From CAZEHS01 sp964649745 (GTDB lineage: Bacteria > Bacillota > Clostridia > Peptostreptococcales > Acidaminobacteraceae), in NCBI GenBank assembly GCA_964649745.1, contig CAZYQI010000016.1:12098-76097 (forward strand): a DNA stretch of 64,000 bases, given 5' to 3'. Within the stretch, counting starts at the first letter, position 1. Every line of letters starts with the position of its first letter. Position numbers and translations under genes: made by a program. This document shows positions 1 through 8,322 of this stretch, in pieces. A model generated the notes under the pieces. That model saw only the letters and a list, made by a program, of their open reading frames with translations. It searched no databases and was not told the origin of the DNA.

Positions 1-788
1 ATCCATTCCCCTCTGGGATAGGTGATCTCCGCTATGAAGCTGCCGTCTTCCTGACGCTGGCAGGTGTCGAATTCATCGTATACCCGATAGGCCGCCTGGG
101 GGGATAACCTTAGCTTCAGCTGCACGAAGCTGTCCTGAAACCCGGTTTCACCGCTGAAAACCTGCTTTGGAGTTTCCCGCTGAAAGCTTTCGTCGGCTGT
201 ACACAGCTCCCGGATACGGCTCAGCTTGAAGAAACGGAAATCTCCTCGGAAGCGACAATATCCATACAGATACCAGGCACTGCTCTTGAAGCATAGCTTA
301 AGAGGCTCTACTTCTCGAAGAGTACGCCGACCGTCAGCCCCAGAGTATCGGAAGGAAAGCACCCTGCGGTTCAATATAGCCGCTTTAATGCCATTGAATC
401 GCTCCGTTTCCTCTTTGGAGTTGGCCCAGGAGGAAAAATCCACCTCGATCCAGTCGGCGTTGGCCCCGCCGAAAAGGGTGCTGAGCTTGTGGAGGGCCGT
501 ATCGGTTCCGCTGAGGTTCACGGCATTGACGGCCTGCAGGGAGGAAAGGATATTCTGCTTTTCTCCATCGGTGAGAACCGTTTTATTCAGCACAAAATCC
601 GGCAGAAGGGATATGCCTCCCCCTTTACCCTTGCTCATATATACGGGAATCCCCGCTGCCGAAAGGGTCTCCACGTCCCGGTAGATGGTTCGTGAGGACA
701 CTTCGAACCGTTCAGAAAGCTCCTTGGCAGTGGCTGTTTTTTTGTCCAGCAGGATGTATACGATTTCAAAAAGTCGGGTGATTTGCAT
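1..788 (-). CDS. HTH/WYL-domain transcriptional regulator (partial, 3' end off window)
   Basis: The minus frame opens with ATG at 788 and stays open to the left edge, so the C-terminus is missing. The first ~55 residues form a winged HTH of the HTH_11 type (AKELSERFEVSSRTIYRD). The middle part carries a WYL-like segment (AWYLYGYCRFRGDFRFFKL), the layout of YafY/DeoR-like WYL regulators, which bind DNA and often sense a ligand through the WYL domain. The gene lies just downstream of the membrane-protein gene ending at 798, with 9 bases between stop and start, so the two are probably co-transcribed. Its target is unknown. Confidence 0.85.
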   Translation of the reverse strand, partial: MQITRLFEIVYILLDKKTATAKELSERFEVSSRTIYRDVETLSAAGIPVYMSKGKGGGISLLPDFVLNKTVLTDGEKQNILSSLQAVNAVNLSGTDTALHKLSTLFGGANADWIEVDFSSWANSKEETERFNGIKAAILNRRVLSFRYSGADGRRTLREVEPLKLCFKSSAWYLYGYCRFRGDFRFFKLSRIRELCTADESFQRETPKQVFSGETGFQDSFVQLKLRLSPQAAYRVYDEFDTCQRQEDGSFIAEITYPRGEW

Positions 789-797
789 GGGTCCACA

Positions 798-1706
798 CTA
801 TTCCGCTTTCCATTCATACATCCCTATATCCTCGAACTGAACACTGGTTCCGTCGTGCTTTAACCGTTCCAGGGTGCAGATGTACCATTTTCCGGCATCT
901 GTTTTTACTCGCACAACTGTTTCGATCACATCTCCCGTCTTACAGGGAATCTCCACCTGTCCGAATTTGGCCTCGATTGCCTGCTGCGCCAATTCCCCTG
1001 AACTACCGGAATATGTTATCGCCGTCATGGGCATTGCCTTGAACGCCTTGCCGTTAAGCCGCAGCTCGGCCATCGTCTCCGCTATGCCCAGGTTCTCCTT
1101 GGTTTCACCTCCAAAATTCATCGCGATATTTCGTTCGGTTTTATACACCTTGGAATTGCTGCTGTTCTCCGTGCTGCCTTCTATGGATGGAAACTGCCAT
1201 CTCTGGGTGGCAATTTGGCTATATGTGCCAAAGCTCTGCAAAACCTCACTTTTGCGTGTGCCGTTCCTGTCCGCTACAAAATCCACCGACCATTCCTTAT
1301 CCAGTGGAACGTTGAAGGTGGCGGTAAATATCACGCCATTCTCCGATGTGGCCTCGATAAAAGACGTGTTCCCCTCCAGCGTTGTCATAAAGTACAGCCG
1401 ATCCCCTTCAGAAAACTCCTTCACCTTCGCTGTTAAGCCGTATATAACCTTATCCGCTGCCACCACGTTGGGCTTGCAGGTAAATTCGTGGAGAAGGCTT
1501 TCGGCGGAGCCTACGTATACCGGATTGGACATAGGCGGCGTTTGATACTGCACGATGCTGCTTTGTGTTTGGTTCCTGAGGGTTTGAAGCTCCGATTTTA
1601 TATCTATGATCTGAAGGGCACCAAATACCGTGATACACAGCAGTACACTTATCATCACGAATAGGGGCAGGTTCTCTTTCAATCCATTCCTTCGGTTTTC
1701 TTCCAT
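798..1706 (-). CDS. Predicted single-pass membrane protein of unknown function
   Basis: The gene encodes 302 residues from the ATG at 1706, chosen because GAAGGAG lies just upstream; an in-frame ATG at 1745 would add 13 residues without a comparable site. After a short charged N-terminus (MEENRRNGLKEN) comes one hydrophobic segment (about residues 14-33), then a short region rich in heptad-like leucines and a large hydrophilic domain, presumably outside the cell. I recognise no enzyme motif or family. It precedes the WYL regulator by 9 bases and may be controlled by it or act with it; that is only inferred from position. Confidence 0.7.
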   Translation of the reverse strand: MEENRRNGLKENLPLFVMISVLLCITVFGALQIIDIKSELQTLRNQTQSSIVQYQTPPMSNPVYVGSAESLLHEFTCKPNVVAADKVIYGLTAKVKEFSEGDRLYFMTTLEGNTSFIEATSENGVIFTATFNVPLDKEWSVDFVADRNGTRKSEVLQSFGTYSQIATQRWQFPSIEGSTENSSNSKVYKTERNIAMNFGGETKENLGIAETMAELRLNGKAFKAMPMTAITYSGSSGELAQQAIEAKFGQVEIPCKTGDVIETVVRVKTDAGKWYICTLERLKHDGTSVQFEDIGMYEWKAE

Positions 1707-2025
1707 TTGAATTCTCCTTCGCAGGGGTTGTATGAGATAAAGCATCGGATTTCAGAGAAACCACATAACGCTTCATCCATTATTTTGTATTGAATCCGCA
1801 TGTTGAGAGTATCATAACCCTCCGTGCCATTCAACGTCTGCACCGGCTTTGACGCCTTAAAATAATCTTAAGCCGCAAAAAATGAAACTGGCTAATATCT
1901 CATAAAGATATTAGCCGCGCTTGGGCAAGCGTTCGTGTTTCAATTCATTCTACCACACTTCCGGAGACATTCGCGATTATTTTCACTTTTATTCATGCCC
2001 CTGCTCCATTGCTTTTTTTGAAAGA
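1707..2025. other. Intergenic region with a perfect 11-bp inverted repeat
   Basis: There is no convincing gene here. A hairpin GGCTAATATCT (1890-1900) / AGATATTAGCC (1906-1916) is followed on the minus strand by a short T-rich run. It may end a minus-strand transcript running through from rnpB, or be an operator for the downstream membrane-protein gene. Nothing else is visible. Confidence 0.4.
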
Positions 2026-2055
2026 CAAAACCCCGGCGCGTAACGCGCCAGGGTT
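2026..2055 (-). terminator. Intrinsic terminator of rnpB
   Basis: Read on the minus strand, CCCTGGCGCG-TTA-CGCGCCGGGG is followed by TTTTGTCTTT. This GC-rich hairpin with a T-run lies 12 bases past the rnpB 3' end. Confidence 0.85.
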
Positions 2056-2067
2056 GTTTGCTTTGGG

Positions 2068-2406
2068 TGAGCAGATCTATAAGCCGAGTTCTGTATTTGG
2101 TAATCATCTATCTGGGCCCGTTGTTGCCAGCCGGGCTCAAGCGACCTACCATTGGGAAGCGACGAGCAGCCGCCTTACATGTCCCTTCTTGGTCTTGCTC
2201 CAGGTGGGGTTTACAGGGCCGTACAGTCGCCAGTACGCCGGTGAGCTCTTACCTCGCCTTTCCACCCTTACCACGGCAAGCCGTGGCGGTATATCTCTGT
2301 TGCACTATCCTTGGAGTCGCCTCCACTGGGGGTTACCCAGCACCCTGCTCTACGGAGCTCGGACTTTCCTCACGGCCGAAGCCGCGTGATCACCTGATCT
2401 GCTCAT
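2068..2406 (-). ncRNA. rnpB: RNase P RNA (catalytic subunit)
   Basis: The minus strand carries the RNase P hallmarks: GAGGAAAGTCCGAGCTC near the 5' end, GTGCAACAGAGATATACCGCC (CR-IV region) in the middle, and ACAGAACTCGGCTTA near the 3' end. The termini GAGCAGATC and GATCTGCTC pair to form P1. Length is about 339 nt. The RNA cleaves 5' leaders from pre-tRNAs together with RnpA. Its own promoter and terminator flank it closely. Open frames across this interval are spurious. Confidence 0.97.
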
Positions 2407-2411
2407 GAAAC

Positions 2412-2440
2412 AGTTTACAGGAAACCGGGGCCAATGTCAA
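2412..2440 (-). promoter_or_regulatory. Sigma-A promoter of rnpB
   Basis: On the minus strand a perfect -35 TTGACA (2435-2440) is separated by 17 bases from TAAACT (2412-2417). The predicted start at about 2405 coincides with the P1 5' strand of rnpB. Confidence 0.85.
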
Positions 2441-2599
2441 AGACGACCGCAAATTTTAAGTGGCGGGTGCAGATGGAGAATAACCTGCTATCATTTAATT
2501 AGGATACTATAAAATGCGTTGAGTCCCTGGAAGCGATTATTTTGGAGGTTTACTATGAAGGTCCCATGGTGATAGAGGCCGGGCCAAAAGCAGGGTGAC

Positions 2600-3200
2600 T
2601 CACTTCACAATAACCGCCGGATTCAAGCCGTGATCCAAGGGAGCCTCCGGCAAGGGTACTGCCGTGCGGGGGCATTTGTTTGAAACGCCGGTTTTCCATT
2701 GGCCGTTTCTCAGATACCACGCATTGGCTTCCACATCCTTTGCATGGGCACCCATATAGCGGGTCCACTCTTCTGTGGTAATGGCCTTCACCATCTCCTG
2801 CATTTCTCTGCGCATATCTGAGTCTTGCTGGCTAAGCAGCTTTTCCCATTCCTCCTGTGAGTAGATACGTTCATGATATCTTGTCGTTTGCAAATTGTGT
2901 CTTATTCCAGGTGTCCCCCAGCTTAGAAAAGTCGAAGGTGTCCGGGTTATAGGCGTACACCTTCACATTCTCGACAATATCCTTTGGATATAAAACACCG
3001 ATGTCATACACCGTGGAGCTGGGCTTGTTGTAAACCTTTCCAGCCTCAACTCCATTCTGCCAAACGCCCGAAGAGTTGCACCATGCGAATACCACGCCGG
3101 TCCGCAGCTCATAATGCGTGGTCGGTGTTGGCTCAGCGAACACTGGCATGGTCGAAAGCAGAAGGATCAGTAGCAAGAACCCTGAGAGTATTTTCTTCAT
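2600..3200 (-). pseudogene. Internal-deletion remnant of the secreted protein encoded at 5695-6942
   Basis: The first ~108 codons from ATG 3200 (signal peptide MKKILSGFLLLILLLS, then THYELRTGVVFAW) match the N-terminus of the 415-residue protein at 5695-6942. The frame stops with TGA just after FANDKIS. The C-terminal ~85 residues (SQEEWEKLLSQQ through DHGLNPAVIVK) continue in another frame up to 2600. Roughly 220 residues of the intact copy are missing at the junction near 2882, so the deletion also shifts the frame. A ribosome binding site (AAGGAG) is intact and the gene follows the SLH gene by 2 bases, so a short secreted fragment of ~108 residues could still be made. Function is unknown. 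Confidence 0.8.
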
Positions 3201-3202
3201 GA

Positions 3203-4192
3203 TTACTCCTTCCAAGGGTTTTCAACGAACTTCATTCCGGTGGTCTCGCGTCCAAGAAAGAATCCGAAGTAATCAATGGTCTTGTAGTCCACTGAGAACC
3301 GGGTGGTGTCGTAGTAGGTGGCATTTTGAGAAGGAGAATACAAACCACTAAAAGCTGCCACTGTTTTGCCCTCTTTGATGGCAGTGATTACGCCAGTTCT
3401 CCCAGGCGCCTTCAGGTCGACGATTCCGAGATTGGTCACATATGTCAACCCCATAGACTCCGCCGTAACCAGCGTCACCGTCTTTAGATTGGGATTAAAC
3501 TTATTGAGATCCGTCACATTGTTGATAAACTCGGTTACCGGCTTGGTTTCTCCCAGCTGGATCTGCCCCTTGGTCGAAGGCTTTAGGGGTGCCTTCCGTG
3601 CGTTCTTATCGATAATTCGCATCACCACCGCAGAGGCCTCGGCTCGGGTGAGGGTTTTCAAGCCTTGAAAGGTTTTATCCGGGTAGCCTGTGATAATACC
3701 CATAGCTACTACTTTATTGACATCCTCTTTATAGGCTTCCGATTTGCTCAGATCTGTAATCAGAAAGGCGTAGTCCGCATAATCACCTGGTATTGCTTCC
3801 TTCTGATGCTCCAGGGCTCGAACGGCCATCCGTGCCATTTCATATCGGGTGATGGGGAGTGTCACATCGGCGAATTCCCCCGCCTTCACCAGCCCCGCAT
3901 CCTCTGCGGAGGCCATGATGCCGGCGGACCAGTGATTACCGGAGATATCCTTGGCTTTAATGGAAAGGGAGCGAGCCACTATAGAGGTATACTCCGCACG
4001 GGTGATCGTGCCGGTGGGTTTGAAGGTACCATCCGGATAGCCTGCGATACCGCCGATTTCTGTAAGCCGGGCTACATCGCCGCTGAACCAATCCCCAGAC
4101 TTAACATCGGAAAACCTGCCTGTGGCATGGGTAAGGATTAAGACGCTGCCCAGTGTGATTAAAGCTAGAATGAGAAACATGGTTTTTTTCAT
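3203..4192 (-). CDS. Secreted S-layer homology (SLH) domain protein, copy 1
   Basis: The gene encodes 329 residues from ATG 4192, preceded by GGGGG; the upstream ATG at 4204 lacks a site of its own. A signal peptide (about 1-24) is followed by three SLH repeats, marked by FSDV, AGYPDGTFKPTGTITRAEY, ITRYEMARMAVRAL and TGYPDKTF..LTRAEA. SLH repeats bind pyruvylated secondary cell-wall polymers and hold proteins on the cell surface. The last ~110 residues are unassigned. The stop lies 2 bases before the damaged secreted-protein gene, repeating the layout of copy 2 at 6946-7941. The central ~500 bp is almost identical to copy 2 while both ends differ, which suggests recent gene conversion. Confidence 0.88.
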   Translation of the reverse strand: MKKTMFLILALITLGSVLILTHATGRFSDVKSGDWFSGDVARLTEIGGIAGYPDGTFKPTGTITRAEYTSIVARSLSIKAKDISGNHWSAGIMASAEDAGLVKAGEFADVTLPITRYEMARMAVRALEHQKEAIPGDYADYAFLITDLSKSEAYKEDVNKVVAMGIITGYPDKTFQGLKTLTRAEASAVVMRIIDKNARKAPLKPSTKGQIQLGETKPVTEFINNVTDLNKFNPNLKTVTLVTAESMGLTYVTNLGIVDLKAPGRTGVITAIKEGKTVAAFSGLYSPSQNATYYDTTRFSVDYKTIDYFGFFLGRETTGMKFVENPWKE

Positions 4193-4366
4193 TGTATCCC
4201 CCATAACTTGTTCATTAATGGTAATTTAAGCCTATTATATATAATTGCAACCATTAAATCAATGGACGGTGCAAGAAAATGTGCCGTCTCCAGCAGGAAC
4301 ATATATCCTGTTGAAGCCGGCACTACGTAACCTCTTTATATATATGGCATCTTCCACCATCAAGGT

Positions 4367-5584
4367 TCAAATATACTCGATTGGCAACGCCAGCAAATCA
4401 TTATCAAGCCACAGCTTTCTCTGGTATTGACACAGGATTACCCCAACAGCAATCTTGTGGCTTGCATCATCCTTCAGCACTCGGAAAGCACCTGCCATAG
4501 CTTTGACCGGGGATGCCGACATTTTTATTTCAATGGGATAGAGCGTGTCACCATCCTCGATGATTAAATCAATTTCTTTGCCATCCTTATCTCGATAATA
4601 GTATATTGGAACATCCATATGTCCAGCGTTGGTGTATGTTTTGATAACCTCGCTGACCACAAAGGTTTCAAAAAATTGACCGGCCTTGGCGCCATTTCTG
4701 ATAACATCTGGCGTAAGCCATTTGGTCAAATAGGCCAATAACCCAGTATCCATCATATAGACTTTCGGTGTTTTAATGGCTCGTTTCAAGTGGTTATTGG
4801 AATAGGGCTGGAGCAAAAAAACAATTCCTGAGGTTTCAAGTATCGATGTCCACCGTTTAACCGTGTCCACAGAAACACCAATATCTTTGGCCACGCTACT
4901 ATAATTCAGCAGTTCCCCACTTCGCGCGGCTAGAGAAACCATAAACCGAAGAAACAGATTCTCGTCAGCCACCTGAGTCAATTGCCTGACATCACGTTCA
5001 ATATAGGTCTTAACATAAGAGGCATAATAAAGCCGCCAGTCTACATCCTCCGTATTCAAGGCAGGCATATCTCCCTTGTGAATATCCTCCCACAGTATTC
5101 CGTAAGATACCAACTCAGATTCTCGATTACTTATATAGGATTCTGTTGGCAAAAATGGCTGGTCAAATCGAATCTTCTTCTTTTCCCGCATAGAGAAACC
5201 ATGAAGATTCAAAATAGCTATTCTTCCAGCTAATGATTCGCTTACATTTTTCATCATCGAAAATGCCTGGGAACCCGTTAAAAGATACATCCCTTTCCGC
5301 TTATTGTTGTCAATCTTCATCTTAATGTATGGAAATAATTCAGGTACATACTGTATTTCGTCCAAAATCAAATCTCTTGAATTGCTGACCATAAATAAGC
5401 CCGGCTCCGATTTTGCCTGTTCCAGCAAAATCGGATCATCAAACGTAATGTAATCATGTTTTCCTGCTGAGATATGCTGCAAAAGTGTTGATTTGCCAAC
5501 CTGTCTGGGGCCGGTTATCAATACCGCAGGAAATTGACGGATAGAATTGTTTAAGATATCTTCAATATGCCTCTTTATGTACAC
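4367..5584 (-). CDS. DUF4143-type AAA ATPase (type A)
   Basis: A protein of about 405 residues. Walker A is GPRQVGKST near residue 30 and Walker B is LILDEIQ near 75, followed by the sensor-like LLTGSQAF. A winged-helix-like middle (VAKDIGVSVDTVKRW) precedes a DUF4143 C-terminus whose EIDLIIE...PIEIKMS resembles a PD-(D/E)XK nuclease core. The family is widespread in accessory regions of bacteria and archaea and its role is poorly known. I place the start at GTG 5584, six bases after AGAGGTG; the frame also has GTG at 5593, but that codon lies inside the ribosome binding site. The gene lies between the two SLH units and is only distantly related to the two DUF4143 genes downstream. Confidence 0.85.
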   Translation of the reverse strand: MYIKRHIEDILNNSIRQFPAVLITGPRQVGKSTLLQHISAGKHDYITFDDPILLEQAKSEPGLFMVSNSRDLILDEIQYVPELFPYIKMKIDNNKRKGMYLLTGSQAFSMMKNVSESLAGRIAILNLHGFSMREKKKIRFDQPFLPTESYISNRESELVSYGILWEDIHKGDMPALNTEDVDWRLYYASYVKTYIERDVRQLTQVADENLFLRFMVSLAARSGELLNYSSVAKDIGVSVDTVKRWTSILETSGIVFLLQPYSNNHLKRAIKTPKVYMMDTGLLAYLTKWLTPDVIRNGAKAGQFFETFVVSEVIKTYTNAGHMDVPIYYYRDKDGKEIDLIIEDGDTLYPIEIKMSASPVKAMAGAFRVLKDDASHKIAVGVILCQYQRKLWLDNDLLALPIEYI

Positions 5585-5597
5585 AGAGCTCACCTCT

Positions 5598-5630
5598 CGT
5601 CTAATTTCGTATTCAATATTAGATTAGACG
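5598..5630. promoter_or_regulatory. Inverted repeat upstream of the DUF4143 ATPase gene
   Basis: CGTCTAAT (5598-5605) and ATTAGACG (5623-5630) form a perfect 8-bp inverted repeat with 17 bases between the arms, directly over the ribosome binding site and leader. It could be an operator or an mRNA hairpin controlling translation. Confidence 0.45.
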
Positions 5631-5694
5631 CTATTTTGCCTTGTGTCAATATCAGCAAGAGTCTGAAAGCTACGGGTACGGTTATTCTATCCCT

Positions 5695-6942
5695 TCACTT
5701 CACAATAACCGCCGGATTCAAGCCATGATCCAGGGGGGCCTCCGGCAGTGGCACTGCTGTTCGGGGGCATTTGTTGGAAACGCCGGTTTTCCATTGGCCG
5801 TTTTGTAAATGCCACCCCTGGGTTTTGTTATCCTGAACATGGATGCTCATGTAGCTGTTCCACGCCTCGGTTACCTGCTTTGTTACCTGGGCCTCCATTT
5901 CTCTGCGTACCTGGCTGCTCTGCTGGCTAAGCAGCTTGTCCCATTCCTCCTGAGAATAGGTGCCTTCGTGGTCGATTCCCTTATAGTTGTAGGTGAACCG
6001 ATCCGGTGGATTTTCTGCCTTTAGGATGTTCCTGGCTGTGATTTGAAAGGTATAGATTGTGCCGGGCTTTGCCGTTGAGGGAATGGGGTAATCATAGCTG
6101 ATAGGAACGCTGCCCCTGGCAGGCACCACCTTATGCCCGGGCGACAGGGAGGCGCCGTTCACGGTAAGGTCGTAGTGCATGATCACAGGAAAGGGGTTTT
6201 GATTAGCGACGCTTCCCTTTACACGGGTATCCCGGCCAATAAAAGCCGAGGAGCCGGCACAGTCGATGCGGGCTTTTGGGGGAAGGAGTGCCACCACCGG
6301 CTCAGGAACAACATCGTATTGGATGACAATGGGGACAAAGTAAAGATAGCCCTGGACCTTTTCTGATTGGCCTGTTTTGGGGTAAAGTTCCTCCATGGCT
6401 TCTTTGATGTCTGCTGGGGCGTTCTCATCTGTGTAGCCCATCATGGCGTAGATGTCGTTGATCAACCCGTTTGCCAGGTACCTTTTTACATCAATAGGCT
6501 TTCCATTGATAGCTGACAGTGTTCCAGAATAGGTGTACTCCAGCTTGCCGGTCTTTGCGTTCCAACTATCACTTATCTTTATACCAGATGCGGCTTGACC
6601 GTAGTAGTTTTCATTGTATGTGATCTTGTCGTTGGCAAACTGGGTTTTGTTCCAGTTGTCACCAAGCTTGGCGAAGTCGAAGTCCAAAGTGTAGGGGTAT
6701 ACCTTCACGTTCTCAACAGTATCCTTGGGATAAAGGAACCCAATGTCATAGACCGTGGTGGACGGTTTGTTATAGACTTTCCCAGCTTCAATGCCTTTTT
6801 GCCATACACCGAAGGAATTGCGCCAGGCGAACACCACACCAGTCCGGAGTTCGCAGTGAGTAACGGGCCCATCTGCTGCGAAAACCGGCATAGAGGAGAT
6901 CAGCAGGATGAGTAGAAGGAACCATGATAGTTTTTTCTTCAT
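5695..6942 (-). CDS. Secreted protein of unknown function, partner of the SLH protein
   Basis: The gene encodes 415 residues from ATG 6942 after AAGGAGTAGAGC. A clear signal peptide (MKKKLSWFLLLILLISS..VFA) marks export. The N-terminal ~110 residues are an unrecognised domain rich in aromatic residues. Residues about 215-310 resemble an Ig-like/CARDB fold (ARIDCAGSSAFIGRDTRVKG, then NPFPVIMHYDLTVNG). The C-terminus is a charged helical stretch (SQEEWDKLLSQQ) ending in PLDHGLNPAVIVK. I do not recognise the family. It starts 3 bases after the SLH gene's stop, so the two are surely co-translated; the SLH partner may anchor it or act with it at the cell surface. A deleted copy lies at 2600-3200. 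Confidence 0.8.
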   Translation of the reverse strand: MKKKLSWFLLLILLISSMPVFAADGPVTHCELRTGVVFAWRNSFGVWQKGIEAGKVYNKPSTTVYDIGFLYPKDTVENVKVYPYTLDFDFAKLGDNWNKTQFANDKITYNENYYGQAASGIKISDSWNAKTGKLEYTYSGTLSAINGKPIDVKRYLANGLINDIYAMMGYTDENAPADIKEAMEELYPKTGQSEKVQGYLYFVPIVIQYDVVPEPVVALLPPKARIDCAGSSAFIGRDTRVKGSVANQNPFPVIMHYDLTVNGASLSPGHKVVPARGSVPISYDYPIPSTAKPGTIYTFQITARNILKAENPPDRFTYNYKGIDHEGTYSQEEWDKLLSQQSSQVRREMEAQVTKQVTEAWNSYMSIHVQDNKTQGWHLQNGQWKTGVSNKCPRTAVPLPEAPLDHGLNPAVIVK

Positions 6943-6945
6943 GCT

Positions 6946-7941
6946 CTACTCCTTCCAAGGATTTATGACCAATTTCATTCCTGGTTGGCCATCCATCCGA
7001 AAGAACCCGAAGTAGTCAATGGTCTTGTAGTCCACTGGGAAACGGGTGGTGTCGTAGTAGGTGATGTTTCTGGAAGGCGAGTACTCACCACTGAAAATCA
7101 TAACGGTCTTCTCCTCTTTTATTGCAGTGATGACGCCGGTACGCCCAGGGCATTTCATTTGCATAGTGTTGAGAATAGGAGTTGGTTCTATAGTCAGCCC
7201 CATGGACTCTGCCGTAACCAGCGTCACCGTCTTTAGATTCGGGTTGAACTTATTGAGATCCGCTACATTATTGATAAACTCAGTTACCGGCTTGGTTTCT
7301 CCCAGCTGGATCTGCCCCTTGGTTGAAGGCTTTAGGAGTGCCTTCCGTGCGTTCTTATCGATAATTCGCAGCACCACCGCAGAGGCCTCGGCTCGGGTGA
7401 GTGTTTTCAAGCCTTGAAAGGTTTTATCCGGGTAGCCTGTGATAATACCCATAGCTACTACTTTATTGACATCCTCTTTATAGGCTTCCGATTTGCTCAG
7501 ATCTGTAATCAGAAAGGCGTAGTCCGCATAATCACCTGGTATTGCTTCCTTCTGATGCTCCAGGGCTCGAACGGCCATCCGTGCCATTTCATATCGGGTG
7601 ATGGGGAGTGTCACATCGGCGAATTCCCCCGCCTTCACCAGCCCCGCATCCTCTGCGGAGGCCATGATGCCGGCGGACCAGTGATTACCGGAGATATCCT
7701 TGGCTTTAATGGAAAGGGAGCGAGCCACTATGGAGGTATACTCCGCACGGGTGATAGTGCCGGCGGGTTTGAAGGTTCCATCCGGATAGCCTGCGATGCT
7801 CCCACCCTCTGAAAGCCTTGATACATCGCCATGGAACCAGTCACCCGTTCGCACATCTGAAAACTTCCCTGCTGCATGGGTCAAGGCGACGCTGCCCCAC
7901 AGTGTGATGACACCCAGCACAAGAAACAGCAATCTTTTCAT
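6946..7941 (-). CDS. Secreted S-layer homology (SLH) domain protein, copy 2
   Basis: The gene encodes 331 residues from ATG 7941, preceded by GGGGGTT. A signal peptide (MKRLLFLVLGVITLWGS) is followed by three SLH repeats with the usual FSDV and YPDGTFKPAGTITRAEY motifs, then ITRYEMARMAVRAL, then YPDKTFQGLKTLTRAEA. The C-terminal third, ending in NPWKE, is shared with copy 1 but varies in the middle (TIEPTPILNTMQM against TYVTNLGIVDLKA). It should sit on the cell wall. It heads a two-gene unit with the 415-residue secreted protein. Compared with copy 1, bases around 7410-7730 appear identical while the signal-peptide end and the 3' end have drifted. Confidence 0.88.
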   Translation of the reverse strand: MKRLLFLVLGVITLWGSVALTHAAGKFSDVRTGDWFHGDVSRLSEGGSIAGYPDGTFKPAGTITRAEYTSIVARSLSIKAKDISGNHWSAGIMASAEDAGLVKAGEFADVTLPITRYEMARMAVRALEHQKEAIPGDYADYAFLITDLSKSEAYKEDVNKVVAMGIITGYPDKTFQGLKTLTRAEASAVVLRIIDKNARKALLKPSTKGQIQLGETKPVTEFINNVADLNKFNPNLKTVTLVTAESMGLTIEPTPILNTMQMKCPGRTGVITAIKEEKTVMIFSGEYSPSRNITYYDTTRFPVDYKTIDYFGFFRMDGQPGMKLVINPWKE

Positions 7942-8034
7942 AATAACCCCCATATTATATTCATTATTGTAAATTACAACCTATTATATCTATCAAAATC
8001 CATTTAATCAAGTGCACGGCTTTTATGACGCAGT

Positions 8035-8082
8035 AAAGGGCTTTCTCCAAAGGGCATGTTTGCCTTTTGGAGAAAGCCCTTT
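8035..8082. terminator. Strong hairpin, probable bidirectional terminator
   Basis: AAAGGGCTTTCTCCAAA (8035-8051) pairs with TTTGGAGAAAGCCCTTT, around an inner GGC-ATGTTT-GCC stem. It separates the SLH unit from the REP/RAYT remnant. The A/T flanks are short, so termination strength is uncertain. Confidence 0.5.
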
Positions 8083-8097
8083 GTTAATAAAAATAAC

Positions 8098-8124
8098 GGG
8101 GTCAGACCACTACCTATCCACCCA
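8098..8124 (-). repeat. REP-like element copy 1 (partial)
   Basis: The minus strand reads GGGTGGATAGGTAGTGGTCT GACCCC, the same end found in the REP-like copies at 11433, 11677, 13507, 13744 and 14085. It abuts the stop codon of the RAYT-like remnant. Confidence 0.6.
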
Positions 8125-8242
8125 TTGCTGAAGTTATCTGCTTTGATACTGCCGCCGTACTAAGCTCCAAGCGGTCTGCAACCTCGCGCTGAGTTGTTGC
8201 CGTGGCAACATGAAAAACATCAATCAATTCCCCATGGTCATC
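8114..8242 (-). pseudogene. C-terminal remnant of a probable RAYT (IS200-like) transposase
   Basis: A 42-codon minus-strand open frame reads ELIDVFHVATATTQREVADR, then LELSTAAVSKQI, and stops at TAG. TQREVADRLELSTAAVSK is a convincing helix-turn-helix, like those at the C-termini of clostridial REP-associated tyrosine transposases. A stop codon (8243-8245) cuts it off upstream and no catalytic part is present. Its 3' end fuses directly into the REP-like element, the arrangement expected if this family once moved these repeats. The HTH is seen in the sequence; the RAYT assignment is an inference. Confidence 0.5.
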
Positions 8243-8322
8243 CTACGTCGCCACAAGGAAAAGCCCCACGGCTTCCATCTGTATATCCAGAAGAAAAACA
8301 TGGGAACTTTACTTTTATCTAT

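Noticed and set aside
874..1545. 223-codon plus-strand frame
   Set aside because: It is antisense to the membrane-protein gene, whose signal and ribosome site are better; it has no ribosome site of its own.
2009..2408. Two open frames of 116-126 codons on the plus strand
   Set aside because: They run antisense through the RNase P RNA gene, whose conserved sequence, promoter and terminator explain the region.
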